In this document: positions 37,566-49,794 of the stretch, piece after piece
Position numbering within the stretch: position 1 is the stretch's first letter
Layout of the letters: the number at the start of each line of letters is the position of its first letter
NCBI RefSeq assembly: GCF_051622035.1
Contig: NC_135358.1
Coordinates: forward strand, 18,262,501-18,326,500
Reading direction: 5' to 3'
Length of the DNA stretch: 64,000 nt
From: Arctopsyche grandis
Lineage: Eukaryota > Arthropoda > Insecta > Trichoptera > Hydropsychidae
Translations under genes and position numbers: made by a program
The notes under the pieces: model-generated
Told to the model about the DNA's origin: nothing
What the model saw: only the letters and a program-made list of their open reading frames with translations
Databases searched by the model: none

Positions 37566-37722
37566 TGGAACGGCAAACGATTGCAGAAGATGGGTAGACG
37601 AAATTAGGAAATATGTGGAATGAGATGGATGCGGGTTGCGCAAACCAGAAACGAGTGTAAGCGTGTTGGAAAGGTCTTCATCCAGCAGTGGTTGGCGAAT
37701 GACTGTAGATCATGATGATGGT
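37566..37722 (+). pseudogene. RTE LINE 3' fragment, plus strand
   Basis: It matches the last ~50 codons of the RTE protein encoded at 26193-27839 (plus-strand words AGATGGGTAGACGAAATTAG, GGAATGAGATGGATG, TTCATCCAGCAGTGG). It ends in ATGATGATGG as expected for the family tail. Indels break the frame. Confidence 0.75.
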
Positions 37723-39519
37723 GATAATGGCTATGTACCTATTTCAAAATTGTTCCAGGTGGGTGTACGAGAGGAATCAATTACCTTCCATCCGAAATAA
37801 TGAAAAGCTTCTATTAAAATTAACTTCAAAACCACCAGTTAAATGTCAATCGACAAATCACTACTAGCATATTGTAATATAAATTTCAAAATTAAATTAA
37901 ATTTCACAAAGTGCAGACCGTGAAAAATTAAGTTGAGAAAATATTTTCAGTCGGGGGAAAAAATGTTTTAATAACTTAGTGTTCTTTCGCGCAACAAGAG
38001 GAAAGAGATGAAAATTATTCAGATATTTTTCAGCTGAAACATTGCACGAGCCGAAGCGAAAATGTGCCGAAAATCTATAAGCGACGTAAATCAACGTAAT
38101 TCAATTTCCAATGGGAAATGTGAGCCGCAAGCAATATTCGCACATGGTTGAAATATTCTTGTTTACCATAACGAAACATAACGTGTGTTCATAGCTGAAA
38201 TTCGTATCATACCGAAAAATTATGGCACTCTACTAATTTACAAAAATTTATAATATCAATTTCAAAAATTCATACTTCATAATTAAAATGTCACATTTTC
38301 TTCTTTGAAAATTCACACTTTTCTACATAAATATGAAAATCTACGAACTACGAACAGTTCGACTATGAAAAACAAAATTAAAGATTTAAAGACAAAATTT
38401 TGAAATGATCACTACATAAACGCTTAACCCAGCACTTTTAGGGTGGTTGGAATGCAATCGAATTAATGCAAGACTTTTTTGTCGCAACACTCCAGGCGTG
38501 AACACTGAGCTTTAAATGCCAAAAATTGAGGCAGAGGAGAATATTCATCCACCCATCTTCTCCTCATATCCCCTCTCTTGTGTCTGAAATAAAGGACGAA
38601 TTCGCGGCATCAAAATATCGCCCGCCTTTCGTATAATACATATTATATTTCACGAAAAATTCATCCCGTAACGCACACTTATTTTTAGCCAGTTGCAAAA
38701 AAAAACTGAATATTCTTTCAACATTACTTTTCAGCTCAAAAATTCAGAATTTACATCGGTGAAAATAAATAGAAATAATAACGTACATATGAACCTACAC
38801 TTAAATCACATCCAATTCCGTAATGCTCATTATCGAACAAACACACACAATATATTTTGATACGCAAATATTTGTATTCACGTACGTACATATAATATAT
38901 ATATTTAATAATTTATTTATTAATATTTATTTACACACATGCGTATAATTCACTATTCATACTCTTTCTCTACTTTGTTTAATAATGGATATTTTTTAAT
39001 AATCAATAGAATATTTATTTTATTCATTTTTTCAATTTAATGTGTTAAATTTGACTCAATGTAAATCTAGCAATAAGACTATAAATATACATAATTCGAA
39101 CCGATTTGTTTGTTCTTTGTAACGTCGATTATGACAACTGCATTACGATTGATGCAATCATCATATAACAGATAAATGACTGCTTCAAACGCCTTAATAG
39201 CAATATTGTGTTACCGCAAAATACAATATTTATTTATTGACAAAGTAAGTGACGTCGAATGAAACGGTTGATTAAACCAAACATTTGATCAGCTCTCGCG
39301 CCTCGTTCTACTTATTATACCTATACATAGTATATATGTATGTATACTCCATACTATACGATTCGATTTAATTCCAAGCTAAAGCTTCCATAGTAAATAT
39401 TAATTTAAACAAGATTTTTAGAATGAGGTTCAATACATTTTTCATTGGGTTCAATTTATCACAAATGTGTATATTTACATATATGTACATACATATAAGT
39501 ATATTATATGTATATGTGC
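37723..39519. other. AT-rich non-coding stretch
   Basis: No gene or recognisable element is seen. 38430-38640 is slightly GC-richer. Confidence 0.4.
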
Positions 39520-39774
<255 letters not shown>

Positions 39775-39789
39775 TTTTTATTATTTTCC

Positions 39790-40545
39790 TGATATTTAAG
39801 GAGTATAATACTGATAGTGATTTTAAGTAATAAAAAAAAATTGAACAAAATCGACAACCGAAAGTAGAACTTTTGTCTTGTGCAAGTTTCCATACATTTG
39901 CGCTCAACTTACATATATCGAAAATGCTGTCATAGTTAATGCTGTCATGCTGCCTCAATTATCTGGTCACCTTTTGATTTATCCCATATTAATTGTATTG
40001 AGAAAGTTCAACTTAAATTTATTAAATCCTTACGCTACCTTTTTCCTACCTATAACCATTCTACTGTTTCCGATGTAATGTGCTATTTAATCATATTATA
40101 GCTTTCATTCTTTTCCTTTTCATTTGTTTATTTTGTATTTACCTTTTTCATTTGTTTTATATTTGTAAATTTCAATTTCTTCTTATATTATATTTTATAA
40201 CCTTTTCCAAATATTTTAATACTATAGTTTAATTATGCAATGTTCTACATATTTTGTCATGCCTTTATTCTTTACAGTTTATATTTATCTTTTTCATTTT
40301 TGTAAAAATCTATTATTGGACTCGGATGTTACATATATTATTTATTTACTATTTGTTTTTTTATACATATCTATGTACATCCTATCTGTTGATTTTTCAA
40401 TTAATAAAATAAATAAATAAATAGTTATTAGTATTTCATAATCAGTCTGTACGGTTCAATATCGAATTTTGTTTTGTAACCTTCTTATAATCCTCAAATA
40501 CATAGATAAAGTCATGGGTTGGTCACACCCGAATTTTTTTATTTG
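39790..40545 (+). mobile_element. Repeat E fragment split by a retroelement tail
   Basis: 39800-39935 matches repeat E (AATACTGATAGT.ATTTTAAGTAATAAAAAAAA, ACAACCGAAAGTAGAAC). 40437-40545 resumes it (CATAGATAAAGTCATGGGTTGG). The intervening 39936-40430 ends in AATAAAATAAATAAATAAATA, a LINE-type tail, and is T-rich on the plus strand. No coding frame survives. Confidence 0.55.
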
Positions 40546-41223
40546 AATCAACAAATATTTGAAAGCTTATTTATACAGTGTGTTTGTAGTTACGAACTAG
40601 CTACCCCACGTGCAATATTGAATTTCCGATTCATCAATTTCTACTGGGTTGCAACACAATGCCTGTTATTACGTCGGCTCGTTTTTCCGAATTCCAAATG
40701 ATTGATGCTGCTTTTGTTTCAACAACGCACTACGATTGATCATCCGATATGCGTGTGTACCTGCAAAAATTCACGTGTGAAACGGGAAGGCAGAATAATG
40801 CAACACCCACTCCCGCCCTCACAACCTCCTCCCTCCCCCTATGTATAGTGAGCACGGTCACTTCATTGCACCTAACAAGGGGACAAAGATGGATGAGGCC
40901 GAGACGATAGTACTAAGTAAAGGAAGTGAGGAAGGAAACATTAAATCCACCCCCAGCAACACTTTGCTGAACATCAATCTGAAACCTAGGACTAGTATAA
41001 TATTACAGAATAGAGGAGAGACCTTTTAAGTTGTCGCACAGCGTGGTGCTACGTCTATTTGTAAAGCTATAGTATATGTATATTACCAATAGGTGCGATT
41101 CAAAAATATTTTGCTTTTAAAATCACCTTACACAGATCCGGTATTATTTATCGCATAGCAATTACACGTTATATATACATATGTATGTACGTATATCGTT
41201 AAATAGAACAAAAATGACGCTTT
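40546..41223. other. Non-coding stretch
   Basis: 40780-41010 is less AT-rich, but its short open frame has no recognisable domain. Confidence 0.35.
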
Positions 41224-41375
41224 GTAATAACTAGACAGTGGATAGAGGGCGTGCTTTTTGGCTCTATTTACAAAGCTAGAGTGCAAAAACAAAAAGTTTG
41301 GCAAACCTTTAACAAAGCATTTGCAACAATTGAACAATGAACGGCGCGATTTGGGTCCGCACTCTAGTAATAACA
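41224..41375. mobile_element. Small palindromic element F, copy 2
   Basis: Its ends are diverged inverted repeats (GTAATAACTAGACAG left; TTATTACTAGAGTG on the other strand at the right). GGCAAACCTTTAACAAAGCAT and ACAACAATTGAACAATGAACGG match the clearer copy at 59929-60075. Confidence 0.5.
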
Positions 41376-41453
41376 GTAAGCTAGCCTGATGACTAGCTAG
41401 AGAGTATTCAGACACATTTTCTGCTTTTATCCCATAAGGCTGGTCTTGTAAGA

Positions 41454-41760
41454 TTGTTGCCAATCTATAAAGACAGACCTTCACACTTAAAGATTATAGG
41501 TTTATCTCATCGCAGAAGAGTTTCTGATTTATTGATCTTACATAAAGTAGTTAATGGTGGTATTGATATGTACATCTGTTTTGGCAGATATTCATTCAAT
41601 AGAAGATCAAAACTTTTTTATCCGCCAAATTTTAATAATAATAATACTTTATTTAATGGTACAATTGCTCGAATATGACGTATTTATGATTATACAGATG
41701 ATTGCCCTGATGTCTTTTCTAATTCAATTAGTACTTTTAGCGCTAGGGTGAAGAAACAAA
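41454..41760 (+). pseudogene. LINE C-terminal fragment (Jockey/CR1-like)
   Basis: Broken frames encode RRRVSDLLILHKVVNGGID, then RRSKLFYPP and GTIARI segments. This resembles the region after the RT domain in Jockey/CR1-group LINEs (an RR..D...L+K+++G.ID pattern, then an R....LF segment). Stops and frameshifts are present. The clade assignment is tentative. Confidence 0.5.
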
Positions 41761-41867
41761 ATTGTGGTTGATTCATTGTTTTATTTATTTACTATGCTAT
41801 ACAACCTTTTATTTACTATATTTTTTGTTTTATTATACGAGTCGTCATAATTGAAAGTGGCATAATT

Positions 41868-41935
41868 CCACTTTTCTTCATTTCGAGAAATATTTCGCAA
41901 AACATTAAATATAATGTTTTGCGTTTGACAATATT
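41868..41935 (-). repeat. Dispersed repeat D, short fragment
   Basis: The plus strand reads TTCTTCATTTCGAGAAATAT and TTTCGCAAAACATTAAATA. This is the same orientation relation to 16565 as the copy at 12300-12527. Confidence 0.5.
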
Positions 41936-43261
41936 GTAATGTTTAATATAGCTAAGTAATCACGGGCTTTCACCTGTAACAGATTTCACCGTATTATCTA
42001 TAAATATTGAAAATTGTTAAAATTTGTCGATTCTGAAGAAATACAGACTAGTTTTCAATCGATATGTATGTATTATTCGTACAGTTTATTTCCTACCCAA
42101 GTAACTTCCCCTAGTAATCCTTAAAAGATGTACCAACAACCGTAAATCACTCTAAGTACTTCACGTTTGTTCGAATTCTATCTGGATGGATGTACATAAG
42201 TCGTGTTACAATATGAGCGTTTTCCGCTGCATTCAGGTATATACATACATACATACATATATGTATACATACCTTGTATTTTGCTCCACTATCGAAGAAA
42301 CAAGGTGACAAATGATAAAAGTGCCTTCAGCTCCACTGCGTCACGTTCACCCTCTCCTTTTTTCCGCGTTACCAACAAAGTCGTATTGGCTTTCATCCAG
42401 ACTTAAACTGAGCGTATTGTCCTTTTCCTCCTGTGTCAGTGCAAGCACTTAGTCTACTCCTGTGAGAAAAACACTAGCTGCAATTGAAACGGTTAATCAC
42501 AAAAGTAACTAGTCTCGCGTCTCGAGACAGATAGACGAGTCTGCATTGCAAAAGTGTAATCTTTACCAGTGAATGCAGACGCAACTAATGTCCAATCTGA
42601 ATGCACTGTGATGTCCGAGAGTAAACAAAGCCGGTAGAAATATTTAAAAAAGAAAATCATATCCAGTGAGTGAAATGTTTGTACCCGTTCACACACCAAC
42701 CTAATCCACAGCGAGTCAACATTTGCAAACGCAGTGGAAAAAGGTTGAAATTTTAATGGTCGAAATTAATTGCGAAGAATACCAATTTGGGGGAATTGCG
42801 AGTGCAAGAAACTCGGTTAGTTTTACGGAAGTTTAACGATAAATATTAAAACTCGCATTGTGGAAATTTGCAATAGCACCGCCAACTGCCAAATAAAAGT
42901 TGGCTCTACTAGTCGCACGCTCGTTTTACAATCAAATTATATCCAATTTACCCGGAAAGGAATAAATTCAAATGAAACCCGAAACATTTGCATATAGGTG
43001 AAATTTATTTATTTTCACCTAAAATATTACTCATTAAGGTTCAAAACGAGAAATGTTTATTTTAAGATGTATGCCACTACTCAACCGAACTCGCGTATTT
43101 AAATTAGATTAAACACCCGAGTATCGTCAAGTGAACATATTATATTTGGAATTTCAAATTACTAATAGATATCCAATTACACTTTATTTTTAAATTACAG
43201 AAGTCAAAATATTAAAACCTCAATTAAAGTGTATTCTGTATTAAAAATAATTAAACTATAT
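41936..43261. other. Non-coding; balanced-composition block 42400-42960
   Basis: No gene is recognised. The 42400-42960 block looks single-copy and could be regulatory. Confidence 0.3.
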
Positions 43262-43690
43262 TTTTTTCTTAACTATGTGGTTTTACCGGGCTTCGCTTGG
43301 TATTTGTAATATAAACCGCTTAAACATGACTAATCTAACAGTAAACATTTTATTAAATTTATTTGAATACTCATTTGTTTATTTTATTAAATTGACTGTC
43401 ACGAACAAACAAACATATATACTGTCTCTTTCGAAATTATATGTATACCAGAATCCGGTGCCTGCGCCCCCAGAGCCTTCGCCTCCAGAGGCTTCGCCCT
43501 CAGCGGCTGCGCCCCCGGCGGTACCTGCGCCCTCGGCGCCTTCGCCTCCGGGGACTTCGAATCCTTTGAATCGAAAAAAAAATAAATTGAGTTTATCGTC
43601 TACGAACCAACGAACGAAACTTACATATGTACATACATTCATATATGTATATATACAAAGTCTCTTTCCAAATTATATATTAAAGCAATC
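43262..43690 (-). mobile_element. Helitron-like family copy carrying a minisatellite
   Basis: The left edge TGGTTTTACCGGGCTTCGCTTGGTATTTGTAATATAAA.. matches 53212 and the complement of 58927. The right part CTCTTTCGAAATTATAT is also shared. The CTAG end has decayed to CATAG. A GC-rich minisatellite occupies 43450-43562. Confidence 0.55.
43450..43562. repeat. GC-rich 15-bp minisatellite
   Basis: About seven tandem units follow patterns such as GCTGCGCCCCCGGCG and CCTTCGCCTCCAGAG, with two 18-bp variants. The composition is extremely different from flanking DNA. On the plus strand it reads as Ala/Pro/Ser repeats within an open frame from 43275, most likely fortuitous. Confidence 0.8.
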
Positions 43691-43699
43691 TTAAAAAAA

Positions 43700-43881
43700 T
43701 CCATCACTCCGTTATTACTGGTAAACTAAATATTATATAGCAAATTCAAATAAATTTGAGGATTTTTCTCTCTGCAATATTCGATGATATTAAAAAAAAC
43801 CCCCCGGAAATAACTTTCATTGGGTGCGAGGACATATTTTCAGGATGGGTGCCACACGCCAAAAAGGGTTAAGAACCACTA
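43700..43881 (+). mobile_element. hAT-type right end, solo
   Basis: It ends in GGGTTAAGAACCACTAG, the inverted complement of a CTAGTGGTTCTTAACCC terminus typical of hAT elements. GGGTGCGAGGACATAT is shared with the left end at 44803. Its own left end is not found. Confidence 0.45.
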
Positions 43882-44802
43882 GAGTATTACAAAATTGATG
43901 TCTAACACGACCTGTGTCACGATGAAATATCCAGTCATCCATAGAGGGGACCCTGACCGAAAGCGAATTTGGATGAAATTCGAAGAATTGATTACGAGCG
44001 AAAGTTTCCGACACGTGAATGAAAAATTTAGATTATTCCTCAACACGGTGTGGTGTGCCTTCACGAAAACAAATATCCGAACAATGAGGTATCGAATTCA
44101 GCGTGAACCAATTTCGGCGTCAGTAAACAAATCATCAAAAGAGCGTGTAAAATTAAATTTGAAATTAAAGCCACGTATTTTCAGGACATCTGCACCGAGC
44201 TCATTAAGTGCCGCGAGTGCCTTTCAATCACGCCCACAAACTTTTACGCATATTTGGCAACATTAAAATAATAAATTTGATTAAGTCGACCGACGAAGAG
44301 GCGATGCAGGGGCTGCTTCTGTTTTTAATATGATTGATAAACTGCCGGAGGTGTGAGAAGGGACGGATAGAGAGGGGAGGAGGTAGTGTAATTTGGTAAA
44401 TGTTGAAGTTTTCAATCGGATTAACAGTTTGGCCGGACGGGGTCGCTCGGTCACTTATTAATTAATGTGATAACTTCCCACTCGGCTAATTGTATAAGTG
44501 GCCGATATAAATGTCCTCAACCACCCTGCGACTCGCCCAACCCAACCACCCTCTCACCCCTACGGCACTAATAAGAGGAAAATTCAATTTCGTCCCGTCC
44601 GCACCGAATACCGACCGCACTACCTTTGTTTTTGTCATTTTTACCGGTGAATTTTTGAACGTTCAACCGAACTGAATAAGTGACCATTTAAATTGATTAA
44701 CATATCTATAAATAAATAAATCAACAAAATATTCGCATTTAAAATATGCATAATACTGCGGTAGCGATACAATACGCGTTTCATAGGCGCTTATCCTCTT
44801 TA
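43882..44802. other. Non-coding, GC-richer region
   Basis: An open frame (43895-44266, +, 123 codons) is not recognised. It is basic and lacks any domain signature. 44280-44660 is CpG-containing and single-copy in appearance. This could be an exon or enhancer; evidence is insufficient. Confidence 0.3.
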
Positions 44803-44960
44803 CCAGTGGTTCTTAACCGGGGGTGCGAGAAGGCATATCAGGGGGTGCGGGAGGCGTTTCTAACAAAATAAATTTAGTTTTGTACTATTTGAAAACCATT
44901 TTAATATTCGATGACATCGGCCAATTTTTTTCGTGACGCTAAAGCGCTTGGGTAGCTATA
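44803..44960 (+). mobile_element. hAT-type left end, solo
   Basis: It begins CAGTGGTTCTTAACCGGGGG, with GTGCGAGAAGGCATATCAGG following. It mirrors the right end at 43881. No matching right terminus follows before SINE sequence begins at 45082. Confidence 0.45.
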
Positions 44961-45081
44961 ACTAAAATAATATAATTTATGGCATGATATCGCGTCAAAC
45001 TCTCTCCTCATTTCTTGCAAATAATAACGATAGTTTTCTTAGAATTTGCACACCGTCGTCTCCACTGGTATACTGTTTACA

Positions 45082-45290
45082 ATGTGACTCCAGGTCGATC
45101 GTTTCCTATCAGAGTTTGCTAATTTCTCTGATTTTCAATGACGTTTCATTGAAAATCAGAGATACAAGTTGGCAAACTTTACCAATTTTCTCGCAAAATT
45201 TCGAGTTTCTCAGTATCTTGAATTTCGATGATTTGTATAAATGCTGCAAATTTGTCCATATATGTCTCTGTGGTTCGATGTTTGTATAAG
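45082..45290 (+). mobile_element. SINE family A fragment with internal snap-back
   Basis: The core GTGACTCCAGGTCGATCGTTTC, TATCAGAGTTTGC is followed by a perfect 17-bp palindrome, TCTCTGATTTTCAATGA (45125-45141) and its complement (45146-45162) around CGTT. After it, core sequence runs briefly in reverse (TTGGCAAAC), then the usual AT-rich body. The tRNA head is absent. Confidence 0.65.
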
Positions 45291-45789
45291 CTATTTATAT
45301 CCCAAAGGCGTTATGATAAGCGTAGAGATACATAGAAGTATATTTGGGATGAACGGCAATAGCATGCGTGGCTAGATTCGCCTTCACTGGTATAGCATAC
45401 AAATATAGTATAATATTCTCTAACTTTTACAATGTTGATCAAAAAAACATTTTTATATTGTATTTGGAAACCATTCCAAATCTACCTGTGTATAAAAGTA
45501 TATACCATAACAACAAAAGTCAAAAAAGCGCTATAAAAAGTGAAACTATTTGAAGACCGATAAAATAGTTTTCATTCTCCCCCTGAATAAAATGTGATTT
45601 TCGATTTAGGCTTGCTTTATATTGTATTGCCGCATATGTATGTATAATATTTATGACAGATTCGAGACATTCATTAAGTTCAATACTTTTCTTAATCGAT
45701 TTTATTAACCTCGATCTCAAGAGAAGGAAGATGCCAATCAGAAATCCGCTGAAAAGGAATGGCGAAATCGTTGATGATCAGTCTGACAA
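45291..45789. other. Non-coding stretch
   Basis: Nothing is recognised. Confidence 0.4.
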
Positions 45790-46237
45790 AGAAATAGAAA
45801 AACCGTTCTATGTACATATATTGAGGAAGACGAAAATCCACCTGATGCTATCTCTGGTGATTCCCATTAAATTGTATGGAGTACACACGTGGACGCTAAA
45901 AAAGAAAGAAAAATACATGTTAGCTGTATTTCATGGACTGCAAGACGTACGAGCGCCTCCATCCTCAAAGAGGTGGCAGTTTCAGAGAGACTCTCCACAA
46001 CATGAAAAATGGTATTATTTCCCACTTTGGCCATACTGCCAGGAAGAATATGAAGAGCCTCGAGAAGCTGGTAGTCACCAGAATATTAGATGGAAGGCGA
46101 GCGAGAGGACGGTTTCCCACAAGATGGTCAGTTCAAATCAAAGAACTGAAGAGATCGTCCCTGAGCACTGCACTTACATAACTTGGCACAGGCCCAGTAG
46201 GAATGAAGGCAGATCATCCACTGGCTACCCCAAATGA
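45790..46237 (+). pseudogene. Decayed LINE RT C-terminal region, copy 2
   Basis: Two frames share the coding. One gives IKLYGVHTWTL (the Y..ETWTL motif). The overlapping frame from 45933 gives HFGHTARKNMKSLEKLV and RARGRFPTRWSVQIKEL, the conserved C-terminal part of RTE-like endonuclease-RT proteins. A frameshift near 45950 therefore separates them. It is homologous to the minus-strand relic at 19198-19653. Confidence 0.7.
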
Positions 46238-46299
46238 CAAGAAATGACCATGATGTTTAGCATTGAGCAAAACGGGAAAGAATATATTTTTATAATACA

Positions 46300-46335
46300 C
46301 TAGTGTTGTGCTCGTTGATATTTCAACGGTTAGTT
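46300..46335 (-). mobile_element. Helitron-like 3' terminus
   Basis: On the minus strand a hairpin CGTTGA/TCAACG (46313-46318 with 46323-46328) is followed by CACAACACTAGT. It has the same architecture as 34704-34740. Confidence 0.45.
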
Positions 46336-47329
46336 TGGAGAGGAATTGCTACATGAATTAAAATTAAGAAATATGTTCAGGAGCGTCATTTCAGCTTTTT
46401 CCAGAGGGGGGGCAAAATTTTTAAACAGTTAGGAATGACTTTCTAGGGAGGGGTGTATTATATTTTTAAAAAATGAGTATATGAATTACAACTATTTTTT
46501 TTAATCATTTTTTTTATTTATATATTTTTATCAGTAAAATTAATAGTAAAATAATTTTAAAAAATCTATTAAGAGATTTGTTTTTTTGGTTTAGTATTTT
46601 AATATTTTAATTCATAATAATACATTAAACAACGTGGATAGTCCCTGTCCTAGTCTATCTGACAAAAACTTGATAATTACAGCTCTAGAAATTTAATTAG
46701 TATGGACTGAAACGGTTGTTTAACATTCTTAAAATATCAGTTTCACAACGGAGTCGTTGCAAATAAGCAACTACATATGTATAAATAAACAAATTTTGCA
46801 TTTAGCTCGGGACCAGGACGCAAAGTTTTTAGACGCTCGATGAATTGCCGAGATGCTACTGGAAGTTGAAAGATATATTTAGAAATAGGTACGTATAGTA
46901 CTTTGAGTTTATTATAATTCAATTAATTCTGAAACAAACTCATGAAGAAATTTATAAATTACAAATTTGCAACTTGAACATTTAAAAACAAATTAACAGG
47001 GTTTTAATCATAATGAAAACTGTTGTCTTTCAACTTTTTGGTAAAATAAATAATAAATACTTCACTCATATGTATGTATGTAAGTACATATGCACATACG
47101 ATGTTATGAATCAAAATATGACTAGAAAAATATATGTATGTACATAAAATACTTTTAAAATAATTAACTATTATAAAACAATACGAATAGTACTTATGTA
47201 TGTATGTATATGTATACATATGTATGATTCCTTCATTTCAATATGCACCGAAATTTTTGATCACACTTCACATAATATATGTAACACATTCGCAAAAGAA
47301 ACACCTAGTCGTATAAACTTTAAGCGACC
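46336..47329. other. AT-rich non-coding stretch
   Basis: 46378-46400 begins CAGGAGCGTCATTT and may be a hAT-like end (compare CGCCCCTG at 61139-61146). ACATATGT simple repeats lie at 47068-47220. No gene is recognised. Confidence 0.35.
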
Positions 47330-47780
47330 GCGCTCACCTCAGTGGCAATTTTGAAAAACGACCGTATATAAAAAAAGAAGAAAAAAAAATACAGCGTCGT
47401 AATAAATAGCGCGGCCGCATCCGGCGAGGCGTCGACTCGAGTTTTCCGACTTTTCCGGATAAGACGAATTACGCTCGTCGGGCCGCAAATTCAGATGAGG
47501 TGGCCGAAAACGCGCTCACCCCGGGAAAATTGGTGGGGCGAGGCCTCTGCCGCCGAGGGGAAGATAAACGTGAAGTATGACTGTCGAATACTAAGGGTCG
47601 AAAGCCAGATTTTTTCTAACCCTCACACTCCCCCCCCCCCTCCCTCATTTTCGACCTCCCAGAGGTGTTAACTTATTTTTACGGCACGCGAGAACGAGTG
47701 ATCCAGATTAACTTTGGCGCATAAAGAGAGATACGCGAATGTCTCGCGCCGCCAATATTCCTGCCAATTTTTTTTTTACG
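47330..47780. promoter_or_regulatory. CpG-rich island with TATA-like element
   Basis: It contains GCGGCCGC, CGTCGACTCGAG and CCCCGGG words in otherwise AT-rich DNA. ACCGTATATAAAAAAAG near 47361 resembles a TATA box upstream. No start codon with a recognisable protein follows. This is a promoter or CNE candidate only. Confidence 0.3.
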
Positions 47781-47984
47781 ATCGTTTCACACTTATCTAT
47801 ACATTTGATTATTTAAAAAAGGAGATCTACATAAAACACTGCTTTGAAAAAAATCATAGCGATGATTATTTGTAAGTCACCTGGCAAGCGATAAACCAAC
47901 TAAAACTAATAAAAAAGTATGTGAAGTTCAATAGATAAAATCCAAAACGACAAAAGAGTGAAACAGGATCAAAGGAATAATAGA

Positions 47985-48310
47985 AAGTATCATCATCATC
48001 GTCTAAAGCCACTCACCATCCACTGCTGGATGAAGGCTTATTCAACACGCTTCTGCTCGTCTCTGTTTTTTCCATTCATTTCACCCCATACATTTTCATA
48101 ATTTCACCCCACCATCTTCCCTGCGATCTTCCTTTTACCCTTTTGCATTCTCTCAGGTACCTCTCTAGCACTTCTTTTATCCACCCTTCGTCCATTCTTC
48201 TAGCCACGTAGCCCACTCATTGCCATTTCAGTATCTTTACTCTATCCACTATGTCCTCTACCCTTGTCATACTTCTCAACAACGAATTCCATTTCCTGTT
48301 TCTCCTCGTT
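47985..48310 (-). pseudogene. RTE LINE 3' fragment, minus strand
   Basis: It matches the C-terminal coding end of the element at 26193-27839 (CCATCCACTGCTGGATGAAGGC, CCTTTTACCCTTTTGC, CTTGTCATACTTCTCA on the plus strand). It begins with the ATCATCATC tail and is 5'-truncated at 48310 against an ACATATGT repeat. The frame is broken. Confidence 0.75.
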
Positions 48311-48424
48311 ACATATACATATGTATATATGTATTTATGTACATACATACATTACAGTGATAACGAAGACTACGATTCAACATAAGGCTTTTCTATAAAT
48401 TGAAGCAAATATAAAAAGTTGTTC

Positions 48425-48620
48425 ACTGGTTAAGCAATTGTTTACCAGTCCATAGGTAATAGTGGGAATAAATCTCGAACGAAATCGAAAAAATTATGCT
48501 ATATTCTCGATGTCTATCATTTTTGGCAATGGAATTATTATAAAATCCAAATCGATCATCTCATGTCAGGGTGTACCGATCTCTTCTGATAATTATTGTT
48601 CCATATCAAATGGCACCACC
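48425..48620 (+). mobile_element. SINE-like remnant, mosaic
   Basis: CACTGGTTAAGCAATTGTTTACCAGT resembles the family B head. CAAATCGATCATCTCATGTCAGGGTG resembles the family A core. It is too diverged for firm assignment. Confidence 0.35.
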
Positions 48621-49110
48621 AAAAATCAAACCTACCCAACACATTCTCATTTTTCATTAATTTATCTCCGAGAGGTAAATGAGACGAAAATCATTCTCAT
48701 GACAAACTTCACTACCTGACCAATACGAAAGTAAAAATGTTTAACCGTAACACAATTTAACAAAATTTGAAAAAACCTAAATTGAGATGGAATTGTCCAT
48801 TGAAAATATTCAATACTTTCACGCCTCATATTTACCAATAAATTTCTAGGACGAGTGTTTAATTGCTATGGTGTCACCGCCCCAGATCCCCAATGGTGAG
48901 ACAAGGGGTCGGTTCACGGGGCTTTATTGTGACGGATAGTCTCAAAGGGAAGCGCAATCACCCCCGTGGTGGCCAAAGGACATATTGTAATAAGGATATC
49001 GTCCAAGAACGACCCTTCGTCAAACATAAACACGCCCTAATGACCGAGCGTTTAGCCAACGTCGAGAATCTTCCCTTAAAACGCTTCATTATCGTACATT
49101 GCACGGTGGG
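48621..49110. other. Non-coding, balanced composition
   Basis: 48865-49105 is GC-richer with an open frame (+) of no recognised family. It directly adjoins the foldback element at 49111. Confidence 0.3.
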
Positions 49111-49794
49111 GGGGATGTAGTAGGTGCTCCTATCATACATAACGTGTCAATGGGATCGTTTATGTCGATGTTTTAATGTCTTATATTTATATTATATATA
49201 TTTATATAAATATCAGACATTAAAACATCAACATAAACGATCCTATTGACACGTTATTTTATTTTTACATACATATTTTCACATACATATATACAAATAT
49301 ACCAGGAAGGCTTAACATGTAAACCCCAAATGCGCCTTCCTGGTCCACATAATTATTACATAGATAAATGTAAATCTAAATATCTGACATCTATGATCAG
49401 TATACATATATTACAAACATCGTATTAATACGATAAATAACGATTAATAACTTTCATGTAACAATACGAATTTTATATTCGATAAACAACCACAGAGACA
49501 TCTATGGTGAGCAATATGGCGAAACCTAAGATATAACAATAACTAAAGGTTCGCAACAGAAAATTGGGAAGGAAACGCCAATTTTACAGGAATCGTTTCA
49601 ATGAAAATCAGAAAAATTGGCAAATTCTGATAAGAAACGATCGACCTAGACAAATCAGGGTCTGGCCAACAACGAGACTTAGCGGGCAATCGAACTCGTA
49701 ACATCAAGTACGAAATAATTCAACATTCACCACTAGACCACGCTGCTGGTTGGATATTGGATATTTTATGTATGATAGGAGCACCTACATCCCC
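49111..49794. mobile_element. Foldback element G, split by a SINE
   Basis: The inner arms 49141-49180 and 49216-49255 pair over 40 bp with two mismatches around a 35-nt AT loop. The stem continues outward: 49111-49140 pairs with 49768-49794, but only if the intervening SINE (49258-49758) is removed. The original was a ~70-bp-stem hairpin. Confidence 0.7.
49258..49758 (-). mobile_element. SINE family A, minus copy inside foldback G
   Basis: It is nearly identical to 20150-20615 and retains the full 3' hairpin (49302-49311 with 49334-49343). On the minus strand the head is CCAGCAGCGTGGTCTAGTGG and the B box GTTCGATTGCCC. It lies inside one arm of the foldback. Confidence 0.8.

Noticed and set aside
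43275..43694. Secreted Ala/Pro-rich protein
   Set aside because: The repeat is a minisatellite inside a transposon copy. Flanking codons are AT-rich repeat sequence shared with non-coding copies.
43895..44266. 123-codon plus-strand frame as a gene
   Set aside because: No family motif, no splice or promoter support, and AT-rich insect DNA gives such frames by chance when locally GC-richer.
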